Assembly: GCA_016185395.1 (NCBI GenBank)
Contig: JACPNR010000004.1
Location: forward strand, 1-64,000
DNA from: Candidatus Korobacter versatilis
GTDB taxonomy: Bacteria; Acidobacteriota; Terriglobia; Terriglobales; Acidobacteriaceae
Direction of reading: 5' to 3'
DNA: 64,000 nt
Position 1 is the stretch's first letter. Every line of letters starts with the position of its first letter. Positions 26,456 to 34,347 of this stretch are shown in pieces. The position numbers and the translations under genes were made by a program. The notes under the pieces are model-generated. The model made no database searches. It was given only the letters and a program-made list of their open reading frames with translations, and was not told the DNA's origin.

Positions 26456-27427
26456 ATGAAATGTTTCTCACCAGCCCTACTACTGATGTTGCTGCCGGCC
26501 GTAATGATGTCTCAGAGTTCCTCCTCCTCGCCGGCGCCCCGGCAGGCCCCGGCTATCACGGGGACGCAGCCCGCGACCCAGGCTTCCCCCAACCAGATCT
26601 CGGACAACGATCCGCTTCTCGACGTTGCTCCGCTGCCCAAGAGCAAGGTGACGCTGGTCGGCGGCAAGGTGCGCAGCATCGACCAGATACGCAACCGCAT
26701 GACGGTCGACACCTTCGGCGGCGGCAAGATGAAGTTCGTCTTCGACGAACGCTCGCATATCTATCGTGACGGCGTGGAGACGACGCAGCTCGCCATCAAG
26801 AAAGGCGACCGCGTCTACGTGGATAGCCAGCTGGATGGGCCCAAGGTATTCGCCCGCAGCGTGCGCGTGGTCACGCAGCTCACGCCCGCGGACGCGGACG
26901 GCCAATTGCTCAGCCTTGACCGGCGCAACAACATTCTCAGCATGCGCGACCGCTTGTCGTCCCAGCCGCTACGCTTCCAGCTGACTGCGGACACAAAGAT
27001 ATTCAAAGACAATGAACAGCCCGGCTCGCAGGCCGACCTGCAGCCCGGCGCGCTGGTGGGTGTGGAGTTCGCGCCCGACCGCGCGAACCGCGGCATCGCC
27101 CAGAAGATCAAGGTGCTGGCCGTACCCGGCGCGTCATTTCGCTTTGCCGGTCGCATCACGCATCTCGATGTGAAATCTTCCACCATGGCGATCGAGAACT
27201 CGAGCGATGGCAAGAACTATGAAGTCGCCTTCAATCGTGACGACGTCAACGGGCGCGACGACCTTGCCGTCGGCGCCGAGGTGAACGTGATCGCAATCTT
27301 CCAGGGCGACAAGTACCTTGCGCGCGAGATGACCGTTACCCAGGCGGCGTCGCAGGAAGACAAGGACAAAGAGAAGAAGAAGGACGACAAGGACAAGGAC
27401 AAGACCAGCGAGAACGACCGCGACTAA
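26456..27427 (+). CDS. Secreted DUF5666-like protein with charged C-terminal tail
   Basis: 323 residues: signal peptide (ALLLMLLPAVMMSQS), a Ser/Pro/Gln-rich linker, then repeated small beta-barrel units (GKVRSIDQIRNRMTV, GQLLSLDRRNNILSM, GRITHLDVKSSTMAI) resembling DUF5666/OB-like strands, each pairing 'dissolve into G-x-I/V' openings with GDRVYVDSQ, GALVGVEF or GAEVNVIA. The tail is almost all Lys, Asp and Glu. CAGGAG lies before ATG 26456. The frame is open far upstream, but nothing there looks coding. Role unknown. Confidence 0.72.
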   Translation: MKCFSPALLLMLLPAVMMSQSSSSSPAPRQAPAITGTQPATQASPNQISDNDPLLDVAPLPKSKVTLVGGKVRSIDQIRNRMTVDTFGGGKMKFVFDERSHIYRDGVETTQLAIKKGDRVYVDSQLDGPKVFARSVRVVTQLTPADADGQLLSLDRRNNILSMRDRLSSQPLRFQLTADTKIFKDNEQPGSQADLQPGALVGVEFAPDRANRGIAQKIKVLAVPGASFRFAGRITHLDVKSSTMAIENSSDGKNYEVAFNRDDVNGRDDLAVGAEVNVIAIFQGDKYLAREMTVTQAASQEDKDKEKKKDDKDKDKTSENDRD

Positions 27428-27464
27428 CCGTTCGGTCAGGCGTCAATGGCAGCAAAGCAATAAA

Positions 27465-27495
27465 AAAGGCGATGCCCTGCGCATCGCCTTTCTCT
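27465..27495 (+). terminator. Intrinsic terminator after the DUF5666-like gene
   Basis: AAAGGCGATG / CATCGCCTTT stem (27465-27474 with 27482-27491), followed by CTCTTTG; flanked by a six-A run on the left, so it can serve both strands. Confidence 0.8.
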
Positions 27496-27544
27496 TTGCT
27501 CGTTAGGAAACGAGCGGTGGGACAACTTGATCCGTCGACCTGGG

Positions 27545-27997
27545 CTACTCGACCTTCGCCGTCCTCTTCAGCTGAATGCCGGCGACGAACGCCGCGATGG
27601 CCGCCAGCAGCCACTCCATGCGCCAAAGCTGCACGGCCTGCCAGTCGATCATGGTAGTAGCGGTGAACATCAGGCCGGTCAGGACGGCGGCAAACACGCA
27701 CACGGAGCCGACGATGAAAGCGACCAGGGAAGCGGCGCCAAGTCCCATGCGCTGCTGCAGATTGGTGAAGGCGAGCCAGCGCTTCCAGTCCGCGCGGCTG
27801 CCGTTCGAGCGCCCGGGCAGGTCACGGTCGGCACCGCAGACGTAGCAGAAGCGCGAGCCGATGATGAACTCCGTCCGGCAGCGCGAGCAAATCTCGGCTT
27901 CCGAAGCCGTCACGGGACGGCGGTCGAGCGAGGGACTCCAATACTGTTCTTCGCGCTCCACGCGGCGCGGCTCCAGGTTACGGACGACATCTGCCAT
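27545..27997 (-). CDS. Zinc-ribbon membrane protein
   Basis: 150 residues. A soluble N-terminus carries one zinc ribbon (CSRC ... CYVC, 15 residues apart); two hydrophobic segments follow (LGAASLVAFIVGSVCVFAAVLTGLMF and MEWLLAAIAAFVAGIQL). ATG 27997 is set by GGAGGAA seven bases upstream; the frame is open further up to 28054 but without a signal. Similar zinc-ribbon/two-helix proteins are common and uncharacterised. Function unknown. Confidence 0.75.
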   Translation of the reverse strand: MADVVRNLEPRRVEREEQYWSPSLDRRPVTASEAEICSRCRTEFIIGSRFCYVCGADRDLPGRSNGSRADWKRWLAFTNLQQRMGLGAASLVAFIVGSVCVFAAVLTGLMFTATTMIDWQAVQLWRMEWLLAAIAAFVAGIQLKRTAKVE

Positions 27998-28154
27998 ACA
28001 TTCCTCCAGCGGTGACTGATGAATGTAAGCGCAACTGGGAAGCCAAACTCGCATACCGCACTTCTCCCGTCTTCTCAGTGCGTTAGGAGGAATACCCCCT
28101 CCCAGGTATCGGCGCGAGGCGGCAAATTTTACTTGCTGGGAGAAATGGACTCCT

Positions 28155-28385
28155 TTAGCTACGGCGGGGCATCCGGACGACCTTAGGGTTTGGGGACGTC
28201 TTGTTCCAGAAGCTGATGAGGACGAGGTCCGACGGCCGCAGCACCAGCTCGAGCGGACGCGGCGTGCCGTCGTTGAACAGGTTCTGGTCGAGCAGCCCTT
28301 GCAGCCGCTGGACGGTGATTCCCAGGGCCGCTGCGGCCTCGACCTCCGTGTACAACTCTTTCACCGGCTTGGTGGTAAGTGGCAT
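28155..28385 (-). CDS. Small MerR-like helix-turn-helix protein
   Basis: 76 residues from ATG 28385. LYTEVEAAAALGITVQRLQGLL is a MerR/excisionase-type winged-helix core; the rest is short, so it is probably a DNA-binding regulator without a sensor domain. The start is debatable: a perfect AAGGAGGT stands at 28426-28419, and six bases after it an in-frame CTG (28412-28410) could initiate a form nine residues longer. It diverges from the TPR gene at 28471 and may regulate it. Confidence 0.68.
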   Translation of the reverse strand: MPLTTKPVKELYTEVEAAAALGITVQRLQGLLDQNLFNDGTPRPLELVLRPSDLVLISFWNKTSPNPKVVRMPRRS

Positions 28386-28470
28386 GCGCAGATCCGCCTT
28401 CTGGGGAAACAGAGTTGTACCTCCTTGGGAGAGCCGCGAGTATCGGGTAAACTCCCAATACTTTCTGCAC

Positions 28471-29757
28471 ATGACACCTTACCGCCCCTCGGCTGCCGCG
28501 CTTGTTTCCTTCAGGGTGGTTCTACTGTGTTCGCTTGTTATCGGCGCGATTAACGGCATGGGAGTCAACGCGGCGGGGGCGGACAAGGCTGCGGACAAAC
28601 CCCCAGGCAAGGTCCCAACGGCGGCCGTGCCGCCCAGCCGCATCGCACTGGACAGCGACCCCACCACCCGCTCCGGCTTCGAGCATTACTACAGCCTGGA
28701 GTACGAGCGTGCCATCGCCGATTTCGAAAAGGTGCGGCAGGCGCATCCGGATGATCCGGTCGCCATCAATCACCTGCTGAACGCGCTCCTCTTCCGCGAA
28801 CTCTATCGCGCCGGGGCGCTCGAGACGGCGCAGTATGCCGGCAATGGCTTCGTCACGAAGAAGAAGGTGACGGTCCCGGCAGAGGTTGAGAAGCAGATCC
28901 GCAGCCTGATGGAGGCCGCCCTCCGTGCGGCGCAGGCGCGTCTGAGTCGTAACCCGAACGACGTGGAAGCACTGTACGCGCGCGGCGTCACGCTCGGGCT
29001 GCGCGCTACGTACACCGCCCTCGTGGATAAAGCCTGGTTCTCGGCCTTGCGTAGTGCCATTGCCGCGCGCCACGACCATGAGCGCGTCCTCGAACTCGAC
29101 CCCGGTTTTGCCGACGCCAAGACGTCCGTCGGCGTGCATAACTACATTGCCGGCAGCCTGCCGTTCGCGGTCAAAGTGGGCGTCTCGATGGTCGGATTGA
29201 GCGGCAGCAAATCCAAAGGCATCAAGTATCTTTATGACGCGGCGGCCGCGCGCGGCGAGACCAGCGCCGACGCCCGCGTGGCCCTGTGCCTCTTCCTGCG
29301 GCGCGAGCAACGCTTTGAAGAGGCTCTCCAGGTGGCGCGCTCCCTCATCGCCGACCATCCGCGAAACTTCCTCTTCGCCGTTGAGGAGGGCAACGTGCTC
29401 AATGCCGGCGGCCACGGACCGCAAGCGATCGCTTCGCTGCGCCAGACCATTGAAGCAGGGAAGAAGGGGAAATATCCCGATCCGCACATTGAGGTGCCGC
29501 TGTTCTCGCTCGGTGAAGCGCTCAAGGGACAGCGCCAATTCGTTGATGCTGCCGATGCCTACGAGCAGGTCCCGATCTATCCCCGTGCGGACACCGACCT
29601 GCGGCAACGGGCCCACCTCTATGCCGGGCAGATGGCGGATGCTTCCAACCAGCGCGACCGCGCCGTGCGCAACTACAACGCGGCGCTGGCCGACGACTCC
29701 CAGAGCGACCACGCGCAACTGGCCCGCAAGTACCTGAAGTCTCCGTACCGTCCGTAA
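28471..29757 (+). CDS. Secreted TPR-like protein
   Basis: 428 residues with an N-terminal hydrophobic signal (ALVSFRVVLLCSLVIGAI) and helical repeats of TPR type (FEHYYSLEYERAIADFEKVRQAHPDDPVAINHLL; ARLSRNPNDVEALYARG; QRFEEALQVARSLIADHP). The N-terminal half keeps a conserved layout often seen in acidobacterial secreted TPR proteins. ATG 28471 lacks a strong ribosome-binding site; the longer frame from 28201 overlaps the divergent HTH gene and is not credible. Role unknown. Confidence 0.78.
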   Translation: MTPYRPSAAALVSFRVVLLCSLVIGAINGMGVNAAGADKAADKPPGKVPTAAVPPSRIALDSDPTTRSGFEHYYSLEYERAIADFEKVRQAHPDDPVAINHLLNALLFRELYRAGALETAQYAGNGFVTKKKVTVPAEVEKQIRSLMEAALRAAQARLSRNPNDVEALYARGVTLGLRATYTALVDKAWFSALRSAIAARHDHERVLELDPGFADAKTSVGVHNYIAGSLPFAVKVGVSMVGLSGSKSKGIKYLYDAAAARGETSADARVALCLFLRREQRFEEALQVARSLIADHPRNFLFAVEEGNVLNAGGHGPQAIASLRQTIEAGKKGKYPDPHIEVPLFSLGEALKGQRQFVDAADAYEQVPIYPRADTDLRQRAHLYAGQMADASNQRDRAVRNYNAALADDSQSDHAQLARKYLKSPYRP

Positions 29758-29813
29758 TCCTGGAACTTCCGGCACGGCTTCCCCGTATTAGGAATCAGGG
29801 GAGGAAACTGGCT

Positions 29814-30128
29814 ATGTATTGCAACTACTGCGGCAAGGTCATACAAGACGACGCCAATCTTTGCGCTTACTGCGGGCGCCGCGTGGGCGCGGTTGCGGCG
29901 CGCAAGCATCTCGTTCGTTCACGGCGTGACCGCAAGGTAGCGGGTGTCTGCGCCGGCCTGGCGGAGTACCTTGATCTGGACGTCACGCTCGTCCGTGTGC
30001 TCACGGTCGTGCTGAGCATCATCTGGGCGCCGCTGCTCATCGCCTACGTCGTCATGTGGATCGTGGTACCGGAAGAGCCGTTACGCTTGGCGGACCAGGT
30101 CAGCATCCAGGTACCGGAGCACTCCTAG
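29814..30128 (+). CDS. PspC-domain membrane protein with N-terminal zinc ribbon
   Basis: 104 residues. The start MYCNYCGKVIQDDANLCAYCG is a zinc ribbon (two CxxC pairs); next comes a PspC domain with KVAGVCAGLAEYLDLDVTLVRV and a hydrophobic helix ending in MWIVVPEE. PspC proteins sit in the inner membrane and take part in phage-shock or envelope-stress sensing. GGGGAGGAAA lies before ATG 29814. No pspA or pspF is nearby, so a stand-alone membrane-stress role is inferred. Confidence 0.88.
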   Translation: MYCNYCGKVIQDDANLCAYCGRRVGAVAARKHLVRSRRDRKVAGVCAGLAEYLDLDVTLVRVLTVVLSIIWAPLLIAYVVMWIVVPEEPLRLADQVSIQVPEHS

Positions 30129-30164
30129 GCTAGGCGCCCGCGCGGCGCGTATCCTGTTCGCACG

Positions 30165-30965
30165 ATGATGAACGTCACCAGCGGCGACGCGATGCTCTTC
30201 GCGGAAGAACAGGGCAGCGGCCCGCCACTTGTATTGCTGCATCCGTTTCCCGCCGACCATACATTCTGGGCGCCGCTGCTGCCGCACCTCACCTCGCGCT
30301 ACCGCGTGATCACGCCGGACCTGCGCGGTTCGGGTGAATCGAGCGCCGGCGAAGGGCCGGCGACCATGGAGAAACATGCGGCGGACATCGACCGCATTTG
30401 CAAGTTCGCGAACGTAAGAAAGGCGGCATTCGCCGGCGTCTCCATCGGCGGGTACATCCTGCTCGAATTCTGGCGGCGGTATCCCGGGCGCGTGGCCGCG
30501 CTCGTTCTCTCCGACACGCGCGCTACCCCGGACACGCCGGAGGGCCGCGCCGGCCGCCTGAAGACGATCCCCGAAGTCCACCTGCACGGTCCGGCTGCGT
30601 TCGTGCAGAGCATGGCGCCGAAGCTGTTAGGCGAAACGACGCGCAAGAACCGTCCCGACGTGGCGCGCGCCGCGCTCACCATGCTCAACCGCAGCACGGT
30701 CGCGGGCATCACCGCGCTGCAGCAGGGGATGGCAGAACGTCCCGACTCGGTTCCCACGCTCAAGTCCATCAACGTTCCTACGTTGATCATGGTCGGCGAC
30801 GAAGACACCCTCACACCGCCGAGCGACTCCGAGATGATGGCTCGCGAGATATCCGGCAGCCGGATGGTGAAGGTCCCCGCCGCCGGGCACTTCGCTCCGT
30901 TCGAGCAGCCGCAGGCAGTCGCGAAAGCGCTGCACGCCTTCCTCGATCCATTGCGCTGGGAATAG
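30165..30965 (+). CDS. Alpha/beta-fold hydrolase
   Basis: 266 residues with the full fold: HPFPADHTFW oxyanion strand, nucleophile elbow GVSIGG, acid in VGDEDTLTPP and histidine in AAGHFAPFEQP. The layout resembles 3-oxoadipate enol-lactonase/haloperoxidase-type esterases, but the substrate cannot be read from the sequence. Two in-frame ATGs (30165, 30168) stand side by side. It converges on the lasso-B2-like gene with 23 bases between stops. Confidence 0.85.
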   Translation: MMNVTSGDAMLFAEEQGSGPPLVLLHPFPADHTFWAPLLPHLTSRYRVITPDLRGSGESSAGEGPATMEKHAADIDRICKFANVRKAAFAGVSIGGYILLEFWRRYPGRVAALVLSDTRATPDTPEGRAGRLKTIPEVHLHGPAAFVQSMAPKLLGETTRKNRPDVARAALTMLNRSTVAGITALQQGMAERPDSVPTLKSINVPTLIMVGDEDTLTPPSDSEMMAREISGSRMVKVPAAGHFAPFEQPQAVAKALHAFLDPLRWE

Positions 30966-30988
30966 TTCGCTGGCGAAGCTGCGGCTAG

Positions 30989-31408
30989 CTAGCGCGCTGC
31001 GCCAAGTGGCTGATACGGGTGTCCGTCGTCGCCTACGAGGATGCGTCCGCCGGACTCGACCCATGCATGCGCCTTGAGGTCGAGTGCCTGCGGAGGCTGT
31101 ACTCCGATGCGCAGCAGCGGGTGATATCCCTGCTCTTCCAACAACTGCTTGGCGACGATAGCTTGCGGCAGGCAGTTGGCCGTGGGCACATAGCGCGCCG
31201 CCGCGCGCACCGCCCACGCGATCTGGCCTTCGGAGAAACGCTGACGCGGAGTCGCCGCTTGCGCGGTGGCGGGTGCGAGCAGCATTTGCCACTTCTCTCG
31301 AGAGAGCAGGTGCAGCTCCAGGCAGGTCCGGGAAAGCCGCCAGAGGGTGCGCACGAGCAGAGTGCGCTCGCCGGGAGCGAGGGAGAGGAAACGCTTAACT
31401 CGTCGCAT
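30989..31408 (-). CDS. Lasso-peptide biosynthesis B2-type protease (transglutaminase-like)
   Basis: 139 residues matching the B2 (McjB C-terminal) family: ERTLLVRTLWRLSR..., then the papain/transglutaminase-like triad Cys79 (TANCLPQ), His114 (KAHAWVE) and Asp127 (RILVGD). In lasso peptide systems this protease removes the leader of a precursor bound by the B1/PqqD-like partner. Its ATG (31408) overlaps the pqqD-like stop by 14 bases, so both are coupled. No precursor peptide and no asparagine-synthetase-like cyclase is adjacent, and the upstream operon encodes polysaccharide functions, so the substrate is open. Confidence 0.85.
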   Translation of the reverse strand: MRRVKRFLSLAPGERTLLVRTLWRLSRTCLELHLLSREKWQMLLAPATAQAATPRQRFSEGQIAWAVRAAARYVPTANCLPQAIVAKQLLEEQGYHPLLRIGVQPPQALDLKAHAWVESGGRILVGDDGHPYQPLGAAR

Positions 31409-31697
31409 CGCGGACTTCGATGAGTCCCGCCTCGGCGAGCTGGCCGAGCAGCGCAAGCACGTCGCGCTCGCAAATGTCCGCCGCGACCTCGTATTCGGTC
31501 GCCACCTTGGCAGTGATCTCGGTGACCTTGCGCGGCTCCTGGACAAACGCCCACACGGTGTTGCCGACCTCGTTCAGCCCGTAATACACGCCGCTTGCGC
31601 AATCGAGGATCACGGCCTCGCCTTTCAGGTCGGCGGAGAGCTGGTCCTTGGTCGCGACCACGGTTGAAGCCTTCGAGATCATGGGTGTCGTGTTCAT
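31395..31697 (-). CDS. PqqD-like RiPP recognition protein (B1 type)
   Basis: 100 residues of PqqD/RRE fold: the three-strand start (STVVATKDQLSADLKGEAVILD), the GVYYGLNEVGNTVWAFV core and a winged-helix end (DICERDVLALLGQLAEAGLIEV). Such proteins bind the leader of ribosomal peptides and present it to processing enzymes. AAGGATG precedes ATG 31697 and overlaps the stop of the UDP-sugar dehydrogenase; the gap is seven bases. Coupled to the B2 protease downstream. Confidence 0.88.
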   Translation of the reverse strand: MNTTPMISKASTVVATKDQLSADLKGEAVILDCASGVYYGLNEVGNTVWAFVQEPRKVTEITAKVATEYEVAADICERDVLALLGQLAEAGLIEVRDATS

Positions 31698-31704
31698 TTC
31701 ATCC

Positions 31705-33087
31705 TTAGCAGCGGACTATCTTGGGCGATTCCACGCCCTTGGTCGCATTGCGCGTGTCGACGACCAGCCGCGATTCACGCACGATGCGCGCGTAATCATA
31801 GTCGCTGTGGTCGGTCACGATCACCACGCAATCATATTGCTCCAGCTTTTCCAGCGGCGCGCACTTCATCTGCAGGTCGTACTTGCGGCCGCGTCCCACG
31901 AAGGGGAAGTACGGGTCGTGGTAGCTGACCTCGGCGCCTTCCTTCTGCAGCAGCTCGATGATGGTCAACGCCGGTGATTCGCGCAGGTCGTCGATGTCGC
32001 GCTTGTACGCCACGCCCAGGATCAACACCTTGGCGCCGTTCACTGACTTCTTGTGCTGGTTGAGCGCCTTCGCCGTGGCCGCGACCACGTGGTAGGGCAT
32101 CGCTGTGTTGATCTCGCCGGCAAGCTCGATGAAGCGCGTGTGGAAATCCCACTGCTTCGCCTTCCAGGAAAGATAGAACGGGTCCACCGGGATGCAGTGG
32201 CCGCCGAGTCCTGGCCCGGGATAGAACGCCTGGAAGCCGAACGGCTTCGTCTTCGCGGCTTCGATGACTTCCCATATGTCGATGCCCATGCGCAGCGAGA
32301 GCAGCTTCAGCTCGTTGACCAGCGCGATGTTCACGCAGCGATAGATGTTCTCGAGCAGCTTGGTCATTTCCGCCGCTGCGGGACTCGACACCGGGACGAC
32401 GGTGTTGAAGATGGTACGATAAAGCGCCGCGGCCACTTCACTGGCGCGCGCATCGAGCCCGCCAACGACTTTCGGGATATCGCGCCGCGCGACCGTATCG
32501 TTGCCCGGGTCCTCACGCTCGGGCGAGAACGCCACGAAAAAAGTCTTGTCCGTGGATTCGCCGTTTCGCGCGGCTTTGAGATCGCCACGGTTCTTCTGTT
32601 CGAGTATCGGGGCCATCACCTCTTCGGTCGTCCCCGGATAGGTCGTGCTCTCGAGCACGATGAGCTGGCCGGCGCGGAGGTGGGGCGCGATGGCTTCGGC
32701 CGTGGCGGCGATGTAGCTCAGGTCCGGCTCGCGCATCTCGTTCAGCGGGGTGGGAACGCAGATGATGACGGCGTCCATCTCCGCGATATGCGCGTAGTCG
32801 GCCGTGGCCGCGAAGCCACGCTTGCGCGCGGCGGCAATGTCCGTTGGCGGGATGCGGTAGATGTACGAGCCACTCTCTGCCAGTGTGGCGACTTTCTTCG
32901 CATCAACGTCGAAGCCGGTGACGGGAAACTTCTCCTCGCTCAGCAGCAAGGCGAGAGGAAGGCCGACGTACCCCAGGCCGATCACGCCAACGCGCGCGCT
33001 CCGCGCCTCGATCCTGGCGCGCAGATGCTCCGCCGCCGTCGCCGATTTTGCTTGCTTGGACATGTCGGGAAAACCAGATTTTACCAT
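31705..33087 (-). CDS. UDP-sugar 6-dehydrogenase (WbpA/WecC-like)
   Basis: NAD enzyme (460 residues) oxidising a UDP-hexose or UDP-N-acetylhexosamine to its uronate for exopolysaccharide. Features: VGVIGLGYVGLPLALLL dinucleotide site, VCVPTPLNE, the catalytic-cysteine block GPGLGGHCIPVDP and the GVAYKRDIDDLRESPALTII domain. It resembles UDP-GlcNAc/ManNAc dehydrogenases more than UDP-glucose ones, but the sugar is not certain. The start may be 33087 or ATG 33063 (MSKQAKS). Third gene of the operon, 11 bases after the TPR gene. Confidence 0.9.
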   Translation of the reverse strand: MVKSGFPDMSKQAKSATAAEHLRARIEARSARVGVIGLGYVGLPLALLLSEEKFPVTGFDVDAKKVATLAESGSYIYRIPPTDIAAARKRGFAATADYAHIAEMDAVIICVPTPLNEMREPDLSYIAATAEAIAPHLRAGQLIVLESTTYPGTTEEVMAPILEQKNRGDLKAARNGESTDKTFFVAFSPEREDPGNDTVARRDIPKVVGGLDARASEVAAALYRTIFNTVVPVSSPAAAEMTKLLENIYRCVNIALVNELKLLSLRMGIDIWEVIEAAKTKPFGFQAFYPGPGLGGHCIPVDPFYLSWKAKQWDFHTRFIELAGEINTAMPYHVVAATAKALNQHKKSVNGAKVLILGVAYKRDIDDLRESPALTIIELLQKEGAEVSYHDPYFPFVGRGRKYDLQMKCAPLEKLEQYDCVVIVTDHSDYDYARIVRESRLVVDTRNATKGVESPKIVRC

Positions 33088-33098
33088 GTGTTTCCCCG

Positions 33099-34340
33099 CT
33101 ACTTCTCGCGCGTTATGCTCACGTCATCGAGCAATACACGGCCGACCAGGTGCGGAGCAGCCGGGTCACGGATGAGCCGCAGGATGACCACGGACTGTTC
33201 CGGACCAGTCGCGAACACGCCGCGCATCTCCTCCCAATCTTTTCGGCTGCGCATCTCTTCGCTCATCATCAGGCGCTCGCCTTTGGGCGTCATCACGGTG
33301 AGCCGCGGCGCGCTCTCACCTTCGAGCTCCGCCTTATAGGAGGTCTTCACGGCGTAGAGCCCGTTGGGAGCGAGTGGGACCCACTGCTCGATGCCGGGGT
33401 CGGCCACGGCGGAATCGAAAGTGATGACCAGCGCGTGCTGTCCGGAATGAACTTCCGCCGCGCTCACCTCGAGCGAGACTCCAGTGACCGCCTGGTGCCG
33501 CCATCCTAAAGCGCGTGAGATGACCGGCAGCTCGAAGCCGCCGTTCGAGACCAAGCTGTCGCCGGCATACGGCGCAAGCGTTGCGTCGACCTTTGCGGCG
33601 TCGTTCCACGCTTGCCGCGACTTCACCCCTTCGTTTTGCTGCAGCAGATACTCGATGTAAGGGAAGGCGTCGCTGGCCACAAACGGCTGGCGGCCGGCGA
33701 GCACAGCGCGCCAGGCGCGGTCGGCATCTTCCGGACGCTTCTGTTCCTGCATCTTTGCGAGGAAGGCGAACTGTGCGGCCGGCAGCGGCGGAACGACTTG
33801 CGCCAGCACCATGTCGGCGTTGCGGCTGGCGCGCCACGCCAGGTCGATGGCGTCCGCGGCATACTCCGGCCGGGGGCCGATGAGGTCGTGCAGCACCGCG
33901 AAGCCACGCTGGTTGTCACCCGCGAGGATGAACAGGTTCGCGGCTCGCCACAATGTCTCTGGCGTCTTGCGGTCCACTGTTACGGCGCGTTCCACGGACG
34001 TGCGCATGCCGGCAGCGTCGCCGCTGGCGTTCTGCGCGACCGCAAGATCCAGCCAGTAATGAGAGGTGTGGGGATCGAGCGCGACCGTCCGCTGATACAA
34101 AATGACGGCCTTGCGCGGGTCCATCTCCTGCGTGAAGGCGTAGCGCGCGAGCCGGTACGTGTTGGTGGCATCCAGCGGTTCGAGTTCGGCGGCGCTAAGG
34201 AGCCCAGCGCTATCGGTGCTCCGCGCATAGCGCGCTGCCAGCAGCATGTGCGCGGCCGCGCGAACATAAAGTGCTCCGCCGGCCACGACCAGCAGCACCA
34301 GCGTCCACTTTTGCCAGCCATACCTCAGCCGTATCCACAT
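33099..34340 (-). CDS. TPR membrane protein with C-terminal carbohydrate-binding-like domain
   Basis: 413 residues: one N-terminal transmembrane helix (LVLLVVAGGALYVRAAAHML), TPR-like helices (TNTYRLARYAFTQEMDPRKAVILYQRTVALDP), and a beta-rich end starting at NGGFELPVISRALGWRH that resembles jelly-roll/CBM modules. Placed between the Wzc-type kinase (seven-base gap) and the sugar dehydrogenase (11-base gap), it is probably part of the same polysaccharide assembly machine. No named family is recognised. Confidence 0.78.
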   Translation of the reverse strand: MWIRLRYGWQKWTLVLLVVAGGALYVRAAAHMLLAARYARSTDSAGLLSAAELEPLDATNTYRLARYAFTQEMDPRKAVILYQRTVALDPHTSHYWLDLAVAQNASGDAAGMRTSVERAVTVDRKTPETLWRAANLFILAGDNQRGFAVLHDLIGPRPEYAADAIDLAWRASRNADMVLAQVVPPLPAAQFAFLAKMQEQKRPEDADRAWRAVLAGRQPFVASDAFPYIEYLLQQNEGVKSRQAWNDAAKVDATLAPYAGDSLVSNGGFELPVISRALGWRHQAVTGVSLEVSAAEVHSGQHALVITFDSAVADPGIEQWVPLAPNGLYAVKTSYKAELEGESAPRLTVMTPKGERLMMSEEMRSRKDWEEMRGVFATGPEQSVVILRLIRDPAAPHLVGRVLLDDVSITREK

Positions 34341-34347
34341 GGGTGAG

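Noticed and set aside
30966..31710. Lasso precursor peptide next to the PqqD/B2 genes
   Set aside because: Gaps are only 23 and 7 bases, and no short frame with a leader-like sequence could be found there.
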